A stretch of 20,989 bases of DNA from NCBI GenBank assembly GCA_964346145.1, contig CAYFTL010000036.1:1-20989 (forward strand), written 5' to 3'. Origin of the DNA: CAYFTL01 sp964346145. GTDB taxonomy: Bacteria > Bacillota > Clostridia > Christensenellales > Aristaeellaceae. Positions 7,836-15,601 of the stretch are shown here, piece by piece. The first letter of the stretch is position 1. Every line of letters begins with the position of its first letter. A program made the translations under genes and the position numbers. The notes below the pieces were generated by a model. That model made no database searches, was not told the DNA's origin, and worked only from the letters and a program-made list of their open reading frames with translations.

Positions 7836-7841
7836 TTAAAT

Positions 7842-7870
7842 ATTATAGCTTAAAATATAGTGGGAAACAA
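7842..7870 (-). promoter_or_regulatory. Sigma-A promoter of mntP
   Basis: Minus-strand TTGTTT (7865-7870), 17-base spacer, perfect TATAAT (7842-7847). Confidence 0.7.
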
Positions 7871-7939
7871 TAGGGGAGGAAGAGTGTAGTGTGCAAACAG
7901 TCAAGCAAGGGCGAAGCAGGAAAAGGATATATTTCAGAG

Positions 7940-7968
7940 TTGTGCAATTTATCTTTTTCATCTATAAT
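7940..7968 (+). promoter_or_regulatory. Sigma-A promoter of the anti-sigma/sigma operon
   Basis: TTGTGC (7940-7945), 17-base spacer, perfect TATAAT (7963-7968). Transcription from about 7975 excludes the far-upstream ATG of the open frame at 7889 and supports the start at 8048. Confidence 0.65.
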
Positions 7969-8047
7969 AAATACAACAATGTTAATGGAGAAATCCAGTA
8001 TCAAAGCGTTTCCATTTTCTGAAATATGCGGAGGTTGTGAGGGCAAA

Positions 8048-8485
8048 ATGATTAACGCTCAAGACATAATAATTGAAAAGAGTTTTGAATCCGAGATCCC
8101 TAAAAAGGTTCAACTGACGCTTCCGGCCGATCGCTCGGCGATGGTCATTATGCGCCTGACGACGGCGGGGGTGGTTTCTTACATGGGAATGACTTTGGAT
8201 GCATTAGAGGATTTTAAGATGGCTGCGGAAGAAGCTTGCAATTGCATTTTGATGCAGCAAAGTGCTTATGCAAAGATTAACCTCACTTTTGAACAAATCG
8301 AAAGCGGCGTTCGCCTTCAGGTGGAGGGGAGCGATGGACAGAGCCAAGTGACTCAGTCCATGGCGTCCTCCGAGGTTAGGATTGTTCGTTGTATTTTGGA
8401 ATCCATGGTGGATAAAGTAGATATCAAAATCAATCTGAGTGGCATAAAGTCGATCGCCATTGAGAAAGAGTTGGGGGAATGTTAG
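8048..8485 (+). CDS. RsbW-like anti-sigma factor with degenerate ATP-binding site
   Basis: A 145-residue protein that aligns by eye with RsbW/SpoIIAB over its whole length: MRLTTAGVVSYMGMT and LEDFKMAAEEAC match the dimer/sigma-binding helices and the start of the N-box. Key nucleotide residues are changed. The N-box Asn that binds Mg-ATP in RsbW (SEACTN) is Cys here (EEACNC), the acidic DEGxSFD-type G1 box is absent, and the GGLGL G2 box is replaced by SEVRIV. It therefore probably binds sigma without being an ATP-driven serine kinase (inference). Start at 8048 chosen because GAGGG precedes it and the promoter lies downstream of the longer frame's start. It ends 30 bases before the sigma gene, its likely partner; no RsbV-like antagonist is nearby. 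Confidence 0.7.
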   Translation: MINAQDIIIEKSFESEIPKKVQLTLPADRSAMVIMRLTTAGVVSYMGMTLDALEDFKMAAEEACNCILMQQSAYAKINLTFEQIESGVRLQVEGSDGQSQVTQSMASSEVRIVRCILESMVDKVDIKINLSGIKSIAIEKELGEC

Positions 8486-8515
8486 GGGCAATGAGCGCAA
8501 CCGGAGGTGATGAAA

Positions 8516-9259
8516 GTGGCAACGGTTGAAGAACAGCTGCTAGAGAAATACTGCGAAACTCGTTCGATTGACCTACGCAACCAAATTCTGGAACAGCATC
8601 TCTATATAGCCAGCATCGTCGCTCGCCGCTTTTCAGGCCGCGGCGTAGAGTATGACGATCTGTATCAGGTTGCCTCGCTGGCTCTCCTTAAAGCAATTGA
8701 ACGGTACGATTGCAGCAAAGGGGTAAAGTTGTCGAGTTTTGCCACGCCTACCGTTGTCGGTGAAGTCAAAAACTTTTTCAGGGATAGGTCCAGGCTCATA
8801 CGCATGCCCAGGCGCAGTGGAGATTTGATTCGCCAGATAGAAACCAAACGTGAAGATCTGGAACAAAAACTGCTGCGCTCGCCCACGGTTTATGAGTTGG
8901 CGGATGCGCTGCACGTCACACCTGAGGATGTGCTGGAGGCAGTGGAGACGCGCTCGGCCATCAACGCAACCTCCTTGGACAGCCAATTGGAAGAAGACAC
9001 GACAGGCACCCTTCAGTCCATTTTGGGCGATGAAGACCGCGGCTTTGGAGATATAGAGGACCGCGACCTTGTGGAACGCATCATCACCAATTTGCCTGAA
9101 ATGGAGCGCGAGGTAGTGCAACAGAGATTCTTTGACAATAGGAGCCAACGCGAGATTGCCCAGAACTTGGGCGTTTCACAGATGACGATTTCGCGTGCGG
9201 AGCGCAGAGCGTTGGAGCGATTTCGCGAGATGTTGGGCGTAGCCGTCCCAAAGACGTGA
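8516..9259 (+). CDS. Sigma-70 family factor, SigB/SigF/SigG type
   Basis: A 247-residue RNA polymerase sigma factor. Region 2 contains the core-binding and -10-recognition block (YDDLYQVASLALLKAIERYD, then FATPTVVGEVKNFFRD, then IRMPRR). Region 3 is RSPTVYELADALHVTPEDV and region 4.2 is the helix-turn-helix REIAQNLGVSQMTISRAERR. The presence of region 3 and the lack of regions 1.1/1.2 mark the group 3 stress/sporulation type. GTG at 8516 is chosen since GGAGG (8503-8507) is 8 bases upstream; the in-frame ATG at 8510 is only 2 bases from it. Co-transcribed with the RsbW-like gene, its presumed inhibitor. It is not flanked by spoIIAA/spoIIAB or spoIIG genes, so a general stress role is more likely than a forespore one (inference). 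Confidence 0.9.
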   Translation: MATVEEQLLEKYCETRSIDLRNQILEQHLYIASIVARRFSGRGVEYDDLYQVASLALLKAIERYDCSKGVKLSSFATPTVVGEVKNFFRDRSRLIRMPRRSGDLIRQIETKREDLEQKLLRSPTVYELADALHVTPEDVLEAVETRSAINATSLDSQLEEDTTGTLQSILGDEDRGFGDIEDRDLVERIITNLPEMEREVVQQRFFDNRSQREIAQNLGVSQMTISRAERRALERFREMLGVAVPKT

Positions 9260-9294
9260 TAGAAAGACGCAATAGATTGTTGGTGTAAGATAAA

Positions 9295-10092
9295 TTGAAA
9301 ATAGGTTTTATAGGTGCGGGCAATATGGCTGCCGCCATGATCAGCGGCATTGCTTCTTCGGGTTTGGTGGCTTCGCAAGAAGTGTTAGCTTATGATATTG
9401 ATGCTGCCAAGGCAAAAAATCTTCAGGCCCGATGGGGAATTGAAGCTATAGACACTTGCAGTTGTTTGATAGAGAAGGCGGAGGTCATCGTGTTGGCGGT
9501 AAAACCCAATACGGTAGCCGCCGTTTTGCACGATTACAGACAAGCATTTGCGGGGAAAGCTGTGATTTCTATAGCGGCAGGCTGGACAACCGAGGGCCTG
9601 CAGGAAAATTTGGATTCGAGCACGCGGGTGCTGCGCGCTATGCCCAATACGCCGGCGATGGTGGGCGAAGGGATGATCGCGCTGAGCAATGCGACGACCT
9701 TTACGAACGAAGAAAAAAACTTTGCACACAGGGCGCTAGGCGCCATTGGAAAAGTAATATGGGCTGAGGAAGCTCAGATGGGTGCGATAACCGGCTTATC
9801 TGGAAGCGGTCCTGCTTACGCATATATGTTTATAGAAGCCATGGCAGATGCCGGGGTGGCCAGCGGATTGACACGCAAAGCAAGCTATCAGCTGGCGGCT
9901 CAAACCTTGATAGGATCTGCTAAGATGGTGCTGGAGGGCGACAGGCATCCGGGCGAATTGAAGGATGCGGTGTGTTCTCCGGGAGGAACCACGATTGCCG
10001 GGGTGCATTCTTTGGAGCAAAGAGGATTTCGCGGCGTGGTGATGGATGCCGTGCTTGCCGGAATCGCGAAGGCCATTGAGCTGGAAAAATAA
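9295..10092 (+). CDS. proC: Pyrroline-5-carboxylate reductase
   Basis: A 265-residue cytoplasmic enzyme for the last step of proline synthesis, reducing pyrroline-5-carboxylate with NAD(P)H. The N-terminal Rossmann motif GFIGAGNMAAAM (4-15) binds the cofactor. Further on are AVKPN, RAMPNTPA, the SGSGPAY substrate region and the C-terminal family signature PGGTTIAGVHSLEQRGFR. Full length. The start is TTG at 9295, directly at the Rossmann strand, with only a weak ribosome binding site. It is 35 bases after the sigma gene and 18 before rnhA, so probably the same transcript. proA and proB are not in the window. Confidence 0.95.
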   Translation: MKIGFIGAGNMAAAMISGIASSGLVASQEVLAYDIDAAKAKNLQARWGIEAIDTCSCLIEKAEVIVLAVKPNTVAAVLHDYRQAFAGKAVISIAAGWTTEGLQENLDSSTRVLRAMPNTPAMVGEGMIALSNATTFTNEEKNFAHRALGAIGKVIWAEEAQMGAITGLSGSGPAYAYMFIEAMADAGVASGLTRKASYQLAAQTLIGSAKMVLEGDRHPGELKDAVCSPGGTTIAGVHSLEQRGFRGVVMDAVLAGIAKAIELEK

Positions 10093-10110
10093 CATTGGAT
10101 GAGGGATAGA

Positions 10111-10551
10111 GTGAAGCAAGTAAAGATATACACGGACGGTGCTTGTTCTGGCAATCCAGGGCCGGGAGGATGGGCGGCCGTCCTTTTGCATAAGGACCAC
10201 AGAAAAGAAATTTTTGGCTATGAGCCAGAAACCACCAACAACAGGATGGAGCTGCTGGCACCGATTCGAGCATTGGAAGCGCTAAAAGAAGCCTGTACGG
10301 TAGAGGTATACTCGGACAGCTCCTATCTCGTAAACGCATTTAAGCAGGGATGGCTCGAATCTTGGAAAAAAAACAACTGGCGCAAGAGCGACAAAAAGCC
10401 GGTAGAAAATCAAGACTTGTGGAAAGAGTTGGTGGCTTTAACCGAGCAACACCGGGTAAGCTGGCACAAAGTCAAAGGCCATTCCGACAACGTAGAGAAC
10501 AATCGTTGCGATGAACTGGCTACACAACAGATTAAGTTGAACGCAAAATAG
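10111..10551 (+). CDS. rnhA: Ribonuclease HI
   Basis: A 146-residue enzyme that cleaves the RNA strand of RNA-DNA hybrids, removing R-loops and primers. Catalytic carboxylates are D9 (YTDGACSGNPGPGG), E47 (NNRMEL), D69 (YSDSSYLV) and D134 (RCDELA), with the assisting H124 (VKGHSDN). The basic, Trp-rich segment around 78-96 (GWLESWKKNNW) corresponds to the hybrid-binding basic protrusion of E. coli RNase HI. GTG at 10111 follows GAGGG by 5 bases; an ATG at 10099 would add four residues but lacks a ribosome binding site. Last gene before the terminator at 10566. Confidence 0.95.
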   Translation: MKQVKIYTDGACSGNPGPGGWAAVLLHKDHRKEIFGYEPETTNNRMELLAPIRALEALKEACTVEVYSDSSYLVNAFKQGWLESWKKNNWRKSDKKPVENQDLWKELVALTEQHRVSWHKVKGHSDNVENNRCDELATQQIKLNAK

Positions 10552-10565
10552 AATTTATAAAATAT

Positions 10566-10603
10566 AAAACGCCTTGTCTATTCTGGAACAGACAAGGCGT
10601 TTT
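10566..10603. terminator. Bidirectional terminator between convergent rnhA and dacF-type genes
   Basis: A perfect 14-bp stem (AAAACGCCTTGTCT and complement) with a 10-base loop, with A-tract and T-tract on both sides. It ends the plus-strand anti-sigma/sigma/proC/rnhA unit and the minus-strand carboxypeptidase. Confidence 0.9.
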
Positions 10604-10618
10604 ATTGTGCATATGAAG

Positions 10619-12166
10619 CTACTGGTAATACCGGGTACGGTTGCGTTCTCGGTTTTGCCTGCGCCGGGCTTGCTCTTCGCGCATGCGCTGCTGATAGCGT
10701 CTGCGTTTGCGCTTACGGTTGAAATAGCGCAGGACAATCAACAACACGATAAAAGCTACAAAAGTGGCAGCGGTACTCCAAATCCATTGGGGAACACCTT
10801 GAGTTTCTTCTGTGCCGGAAATGGAAGAGAACAGCTGCTGTACTACAGGTTTGGGCGGGGCAGCTTGCACATCCCGGGAGGCCAGCAATGAGGTTGTAAA
10901 ACTATTGCCCATTGCATCGGTATAATTGAGTTTGCCGATAATTTCGCCGGCAGAAATGGGCGCCTCCAAATTGTGTGTGTATTCTACCGAATAGTTTGCG
11001 GCCATTTCTGCGGCGGTTTGGTTTAGCTCGCTTTCTAGGGAAAGCTGGGAAAAAGCTTCGGTTTGTTGGTTGTCTACTATAGACAGCTTGAGCAGACCGC
11101 CCTGTTCATCTTCCGGATCCGCATTTTTAACGGTGGCAGCCACCGGACGGAGTGCATAAAGCTGCGAAAAGGGATAGGGCTTGTAGCGCGCAAATCCGTA
11201 TTCCATCAGGTTGCGCGAGTCGATCCATTTGGCTTGAGAATAGACCGCGGTGTCGGGCTTGCCGTTGCTGCGCAGCACCACAGAAATTAGATCCACGCCA
11301 TTTTTGCTGGCGGCGCCCACGAAGGTGTGGCCGGATTTGTTGGTGAAACCGGTTTTGATACCGGTGCTGTATTCGTAAGAATAAGTTTTTGCATATTCAC
11401 CGTGTAACACAAATTGGTTGTTGTTGGAAACAACCAGGGCATCCCGCTTATTTGTAGCCCCCATAGTATACTGGGGCGTTGAAACGATTGTGCGGAAAAG
11501 TTCGTTTTTCATGGCTTCGCGGGCGATCATGGATAAATCCCGGGCGGTGGTGTAATGTTCTTCCTCAAAATAACCGTGGGCATTGGAAAAGTGGGTTCCC
11601 GCACAGCCCAGCGCCTGGGCCCGCTTGTTCATCATCTGCACAAAATTTTCGGTGGATCCACCAACGATAACCGCGATGGCGTTGCCTGCATCGTTGCCCG
11701 AGCGGAGCATAAACCCATATAGCAAATCCCGAAAGATCATCTCTTCGCCCACTTGAATGGGCACGATGGAGCTGCCGGAGGGGATTTCGGCTGCCGCCTC
11801 CGGGATGGTCACCTTTTCGTCCAGGTGGCCATATTCGATGGCTAGCAAAAGCGTCATGATCTTGGTGGTGCTGGCCGGATACATTTTTTTATCTGCATCT
11901 TTTTCGAACAAGGCTTTGCCGCTGTTCTGATCGATCAAAATAGCCGATTCGGCATAAAGCTGTTCGGGCAAGAGGGTACTTGGATTTTCAAGATCAAACT
12001 CTTTGCCGTCGGGGTTGGCCGGAGCCATGGTCGGCTTTTCTGTCGCCTTGGCTGCATAGACAACTTGGCCGGGGATGCAGACAAAGTAAACCATAAAAAG
12101 CAGCAACAGGACACAACACAGGCGTTTAGTCCGGCTTGATGTATGGGGAAGGACGGAATGTAACAT
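10619..12166 (-). CDS. Serine-type D-alanyl-D-alanine carboxypeptidase (DacF/PBP5-like)
   Basis: A 515-residue low-molecular-weight penicillin-binding protein (family S11) that removes the terminal D-Ala of peptidoglycan stem peptides outside the membrane. Hydrophobic signal segment at about 16-38. Active-site motifs: S99-T-T-K102 (SxxK), S156-G-N158 (SxN) and K271-T-G273 (KTG). A PBP5-type beta-rich C-terminal domain follows, then a single transmembrane helix at about 461-482 and an Arg-rich 33-residue tail. Instead of an amphipathic anchor it has a true transmembrane segment plus very basic cytoplasmic tail. The ATG at 12166 has AAGGAG 13 bases upstream, rather far. A palindromic operator lies in the promoter region. 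Confidence 0.93.
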   Translation of the reverse strand: MLHSVLPHTSSRTKRLCCVLLLLFMVYFVCIPGQVVYAAKATEKPTMAPANPDGKEFDLENPSTLLPEQLYAESAILIDQNSGKALFEKDADKKMYPASTTKIMTLLLAIEYGHLDEKVTIPEAAAEIPSGSSIVPIQVGEEMIFRDLLYGFMLRSGNDAGNAIAVIVGGSTENFVQMMNKRAQALGCAGTHFSNAHGYFEEEHYTTARDLSMIAREAMKNELFRTIVSTPQYTMGATNKRDALVVSNNNQFVLHGEYAKTYSYEYSTGIKTGFTNKSGHTFVGAASKNGVDLISVVLRSNGKPDTAVYSQAKWIDSRNLMEYGFARYKPYPFSQLYALRPVAATVKNADPEDEQGGLLKLSIVDNQQTEAFSQLSLESELNQTAAEMAANYSVEYTHNLEAPISAGEIIGKLNYTDAMGNSFTTSLLASRDVQAAPPKPVVQQLFSSISGTEETQGVPQWIWSTAATFVAFIVLLIVLRYFNRKRKRRRYQQRMREEQARRRQNRERNRTRYYQ

Positions 12167-12217
12167 ATGTTCTAAGCATCTCCTTGCTGCGTTTGTAAAA
12201 TAATTTCGAACAACTTA

Positions 12218-12236
12218 CTATACCATTTTGGTATAG
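12218..12236. promoter_or_regulatory. Palindromic operator overlapping the dacF-type promoter
   Basis: CTATACCATTTTGGTATAG has perfect 8-bp arms around a 3-base spacer. On the minus strand a possible promoter (TGTACA, 17 bases, TATAGT) places this palindrome over the spacer and -10 box, as for a repressor site. The cognate regulator is not in the window. Confidence 0.45.
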
Positions 12237-12284
12237 AAATGTACAGGCGGAGCAGGTTTTGAATAGATGAACGCAGTGCTGGAG

Positions 12285-13277
12285 TTATGTTAACTTTCGA
12301 TACTGAGGAACGCCATCTTTTATAGGAATCAAGCCGCCGGCGCCATAAAATTCTTTTTGTTCAAGCCATAGATTTCGAACGGCGCGCTGCAAGGTCGTAT
12401 TTGCAGGCGCTTCCTGGGCGGATGCGGGTCTATGTCCATGGCCAAATACCCGCTCAATGGTGGGTTCCATATCTCCTTGTAAGGGAACGATGTAAAATAA
12501 TTGTTGGAACCTGGGCAAATTCAGGTGGGCAGGGAGGGCGTCGATCAACGGCTGTCCGAGCAACCAAGAGTCGCCCGAAAAGGCTGCAAAATGTTTCTCG
12601 GGGAAATGGGTTGCGAAAAAGCGTATGGCGGACTCAAAAGAAGACAAGCATGCGTCAATATTCAGCGGTTCTCCTTCTGGGATGTGAACATCCAGCACCG
12701 GCGTTTTGGGCGCACAAACCAAGGTCCAGTTGTGATCCAAGGTGGTTGGAGAGGAGTGAACGGCGCCCCTATGATCGATGACAAATCCTTCGATTCCTTC
12801 CTTTGTTTGATTGATGTAGCTGGTAAAGCCGTTGGGATCAATGACGCCACACGTGCCCTGAGCCTGGCCATCTGCGCGGTAATTTGCGCCATCGGGCGCT
12901 AAGAGGGTATAGTTGCTCCCATTTGTATATACCAATGCAGGGATTTGGCATTCCAGCGGCATAAATTGTAGCCGCCCCAAACGAAAAATCTTAAAATTGA
13001 AGTGGTTTTCCAACCATCCTTTTTCTGAAAATCCCCAACTGCCGGTGGCGTGGTGATGGGTTTGTACCCAGATGCCCACATCGCTCATGGTATCTTCAAA
13101 CACCGAGTCAGGGATGGAGCGCGCCCGATATTGGGTTTGAAGGGTGGGAAGCAAATCAATTAAATCATACAATGGGGCAAATGCCGAACCCGGATCGCGC
13201 GAATCTAAGGCTTGCTGAAAAAATGGTATAGATTCTGCGGGTAGGTTAAAAAGCTGGTGTAAATTAAGTGAGTTCAT
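12285..13277 (-). CDS. Acyltransferase-like protein with NAT_N and GNAT_C domains
   Basis: A 330-residue protein that I match from memory to the uncharacterised Firmicute family annotated as acyltransferase domain-containing (N-terminal NAT_N, C-terminal GNAT_C). Supporting features are FRLGRLQFMP (about 98-107), VHIPEGEPLN near 200, a SWLLGQPLIDALP segment, RFQQLFYIVPL and a Gly-rich C-terminal GAGGLIPI. No signal peptide or membrane segment, so cytoplasmic. Reaction and substrate are unknown. ATG start with AAGGAGG. It precedes the dacF-type gene on the same strand by 118 bases, but that gene seems to have its own promoter. The domain call is moderate, since I could not run a profile search. 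Confidence 0.6.
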   Translation of the reverse strand: MNSLNLHQLFNLPAESIPFFQQALDSRDPGSAFAPLYDLIDLLPTLQTQYRARSIPDSVFEDTMSDVGIWVQTHHHATGSWGFSEKGWLENHFNFKIFRLGRLQFMPLECQIPALVYTNGSNYTLLAPDGANYRADGQAQGTCGVIDPNGFTSYINQTKEGIEGFVIDHRGAVHSSPTTLDHNWTLVCAPKTPVLDVHIPEGEPLNIDACLSSFESAIRFFATHFPEKHFAAFSGDSWLLGQPLIDALPAHLNLPRFQQLFYIVPLQGDMEPTIERVFGHGHRPASAQEAPANTTLQRAVRNLWLEQKEFYGAGGLIPIKDGVPQYRKLT

Positions 13278-13494
13278 ATTTCCTCCTTAAACACAAAAAA
13301 TGATTAAAATATAATAGAATTATACAGTGAAAATAGATTTGTGTATAGGGCAAGCAGGCAAAAGAGCATGCAAACAAATGGCGCGATAATTATGCAAATC
13401 GGCGCAGATATCCTCTGAAACTAATTTTACAAAAAAATTACTTTTATGATGGCTTAAAATAGAGTAAAATGGTCGGGATTTGGCAAGATATATA

Positions 13495-13523
13495 TTGACG
13501 AAGAAGGTCAAGGGTGATACAAT
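13495..13523 (+). promoter_or_regulatory. Sigma-A promoter of the isc operon
   Basis: TTGACG (13495-13500), 17-base spacer, TACAAT (13518-13523). Transcription would start near 13530, inside the dyad-rich segment described separately. Confidence 0.75.
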
Positions 13524-13530
13524 TACATCG

Positions 13531-13555
13531 TAAACCCTAGTGATTTAATCGGGAT
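13531..13555. promoter_or_regulatory. Candidate autoregulatory site of the Rrf2-type regulator
   Basis: Just downstream of the -10 box lies an interrupted dyad, AACCC ... GGGATT, enclosing the small palindrome GATTTAATC. A site covering the transcription start is where an autorepressing IscR-type protein would bind. No consensus was matched, so this rests on position and symmetry. Confidence 0.3.
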
Positions 13556-13574
13556 TAAAATGGAGGAATAAGCG

Positions 13575-14015
13575 GTGAAATTATCTACGCGTGGCAGATA
13601 TGGAATTCACGCCATGTACGATTTGGCGGTGTATGGCCAGTCGGAGCCGCAGCGATTGAAAGTGATCGCTCAGCGGCAAGGCATGCCGGAAGCGTATTTG
13701 GAACAGCTGATTTCTGCGCTTAGGAAAAGCGATCTGGTCAAGAGCGTTCGCGGAGCTCAAGGCGGTTATTTGCTGGCTCGAGAGCCCGCGCAGATTACGG
13801 TTGGAGATATGCTTCGCGCGCTGGAGGGGGACTTGAGCATGGTTCAGTGCCTGGAATCCGGCGATGTTATATGCGATAAGATAGAAGAGTGTCCGGCGCG
13901 GCCGATTTGGCGCAAGCTGTCCGACGGCATGAACCAACTAGTGGACGGTATTACACTCCAAGATATGATAGATGATTACGAATTAACAATGATTCAGAGG
14001 GACGGTAAAGCATGA
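13575..14015 (+). CDS. iscR: Rrf2-family Fe-S regulator IscR
   Basis: A 146-residue winged-helix repressor sensing Fe-S cluster status. N-terminal MKLSTRGRYGIHAM is the classic Rrf2 start; the helix-turn-helix and wing lie in 27-67, including VRGAQGGYLLAR. The cluster cysteines are C92, C100 and C106 (C-x7-C-x5-C), a wider first gap than the E. coli IscR spacing but usual in Firmicute relatives. GTG start with GGAGG. Its stop overlaps the iscS start by four bases, so translation is coupled, and it probably represses its own operon when cluster-loaded. Confidence 0.92.
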   Translation: MKLSTRGRYGIHAMYDLAVYGQSEPQRLKVIAQRQGMPEAYLEQLISALRKSDLVKSVRGAQGGYLLAREPAQITVGDMLRALEGDLSMVQCLESGDVICDKIEECPARPIWRKLSDGMNQLVDGITLQDMIDDYELTMIQRDGKA

Positions 14016-15172
14016 ACAGAGTATATATGGATAACGCAGCAACGACCCAAATCTCCCGGCCTGTATTGGAAGAGATGATGCCGTATTTGCAAGAGGGATT
14101 TGGCAACCCGTCTAGCATAAACTGGTGGGGCAGGGAGGCGCGCAAGGCGCTGGAAAACGCGCGCAGGCAGGTTGCGGCTGCTATCGGTGCGCAGGCTAAA
14201 GAGGTTTATTTCACGGGCAGCGGAACGGAAGCGGACAACTGGGCGATACGCGGCGCCGCTTATGCCAATAAAAAGAAGGGTAATCACATCATTACCAGCG
14301 CGATTGAACACCATGCGGTGTTGCATACTTGCCAACAGCTGGAAAAGGAAGGCTTTGAAGTAACCTATGTGCCGGTAGACGAAGAGGGCATTTTGGATAT
14401 CGAAGCGCTGAAAAATGCAATTACCCCAAAGACTACGCTGATTACCGTTATGACGGCCAACAATGAGATCGGCACCATTCAACCGATTGAGGAGATTGGC
14501 GAAATTGCCAGGGGCCACAAGATTTTGTTTCATACTGATGCGGTTCAAGCCATCGGCAGTATAGCGATCGATGTAAAGAATATGCCTATAGACATGCTGT
14601 CCATGTCGGCTCACAAGTTCCATGGGCCTAAAGGCGTAGGAGCGCTGTATGTGCGCAGTGGCGTGAGGCTGCAGCAGCTGATGCAAGGCGGTGCGCAGGA
14701 GCGCAATCAGCGCCCGGGAACTGAGAATGTGGCTTCCATCGTAGGTATGGGCAAGGCCATTGAACTGGCGATGGAGAATATGGAGGAGCGCAATACGCGT
14801 TTAATCAGGCTTCGGGATCGGCTGATTAGCCAAATATTGGAGCGAATCCCCGAGGTACGTTTAAACGGCCATGCAAGCAAACGCCTGCCCGGAAATGCCA
14901 ACGTTTCCATCCGCTATATCGAAGGGGAAGCGTTGCTGCTTAGCCTGGATTTGAAAGGCGTTGCTGGATCTTCGGGATCGGCTTGCACATCGGGTTCGTT
15001 AGATCCTTCCCACGTGTTGCTGGCCATCGGATTGCCCCACGAGATTGCCCACGGTTCTTTGCGCTTGACGCTGAGCGAAGGCAACACTGAAGAAGAAGTA
15101 GATTATGTAGTGGATACGCTGGTGGATGTAGTGGATAACCTAAGGGCTATGTCGCCGCTTTACAATAATTAA
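14012..15172 (+). CDS. iscS: Cysteine desulfurase (IscS/NifS type)
   Basis: A 386-residue PLP enzyme taking sulphur from cysteine for Fe-S assembly and thiolation. The N-terminal YMDNAATT is typical. H101 (AIEHHAV) stacks on PLP, the Schiff-base lysine is K202 (SAHKFHGPKG), and the sulphur-carrying cysteine is C325 on the mobile loop SGSACTSGSLDPSHVL. The loop is of the long group I (IscS/NifS) kind, unlike SufS. ATG overlaps the iscR stop (ATGA) and the gene is followed directly by the scaffold gene, its physical partner. Confidence 0.95.
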   Translation: MNRVYMDNAATTQISRPVLEEMMPYLQEGFGNPSSINWWGREARKALENARRQVAAAIGAQAKEVYFTGSGTEADNWAIRGAAYANKKKGNHIITSAIEHHAVLHTCQQLEKEGFEVTYVPVDEEGILDIEALKNAITPKTTLITVMTANNEIGTIQPIEEIGEIARGHKILFHTDAVQAIGSIAIDVKNMPIDMLSMSAHKFHGPKGVGALYVRSGVRLQQLMQGGAQERNQRPGTENVASIVGMGKAIELAMENMEERNTRLIRLRDRLISQILERIPEVRLNGHASKRLPGNANVSIRYIEGEALLLSLDLKGVAGSSGSACTSGSLDPSHVLLAIGLPHEIAHGSLRLTLSEGNTEEEVDYVVDTLVDVVDNLRAMSPLYNN

Positions 15173-15198
15173 TGTGTTCCTTTTAGGAGGTATTGAGC

Positions 15199-15573
15199 AT
15201 GTATACTGAACAAGTTATGGACCATTTCACGAACCCTAGAAACGTTGGAGAAATCGAGAACGCCGATGGAGTAGGCACTGTTGGAAACGCAAAGTGCGGC
15301 GACATCATGAAAATATTTATCAAAGTAGAAGACGACCGCATTGTGGACGTTAAGTTTAAGACTTTTGGCTGTGGAGCAGCCATCGCCACTTCCAGCAAAG
15401 CCACCGAGATGGTGATTGGGAAGACGATAGACGAAGCGCTTCAGGTCACCAACAAAATGGTTACAGAAGCCTTGGGCGGACTGCCTGCGGTGAAGCTACA
15501 CTGTTCCGTGTTGGCGGAAGAGGCCTTGCAAGCAGCCATTCAAGACTACCGAGATAAGCACCCCCAGGCCTAA
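15199..15573 (+). CDS. iscU: Fe-S cluster scaffold IscU/NifU N-terminal type
   Basis: A 124-residue scaffold on which iron and IscS-derived sulphur form a cluster. Conserved ligands are C33 with D35 (AKCGD), C58 (FGCGAA) and C102 (LHCSVLAEEAL). It lacks the roughly 20-residue insertion of SufU, so it belongs to the IscU/NifU group. The ATG at 15199 follows AGGAGG by 8 bases; the TTG six bases earlier is too close to it. No hscA, hscB, fdx or mnmA follows, so the operon ends here. Confidence 0.94.
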   Translation: MYTEQVMDHFTNPRNVGEIENADGVGTVGNAKCGDIMKIFIKVEDDRIVDVKFKTFGCGAAIATSSKATEMVIGKTIDEALQVTNKMVTEALGGLPAVKLHCSVLAEEALQAAIQDYRDKHPQA

Positions 15574-15601
15574 AGAGATCATCTTGTAAATGTACGACAA
15601 C

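Larger units (their letters stand above)
13278..13574. other. Divergent intergenic region before iscR
   Basis: An AT-rich region of about 300 bases between the acyltransferase-like gene (minus) and iscR (plus). Its right part holds the isc promoter and a possible Rrf2-type operator. I see no gene in it and no clear promoter for the minus-strand gene. Confidence 0.5.

Noticed and set aside
7889..8047. N-terminal extension of the RsbW-like frame starting at 7889
   Set aside because: It precedes the predicted promoter (7940-7968) and has no similarity to RsbW; the real start is taken as 8048.
13320..13511. 63-codon minus-strand frame in the region before iscR
   Set aside because: AT-driven frame crossing the isc promoter, with no ribosome binding site.
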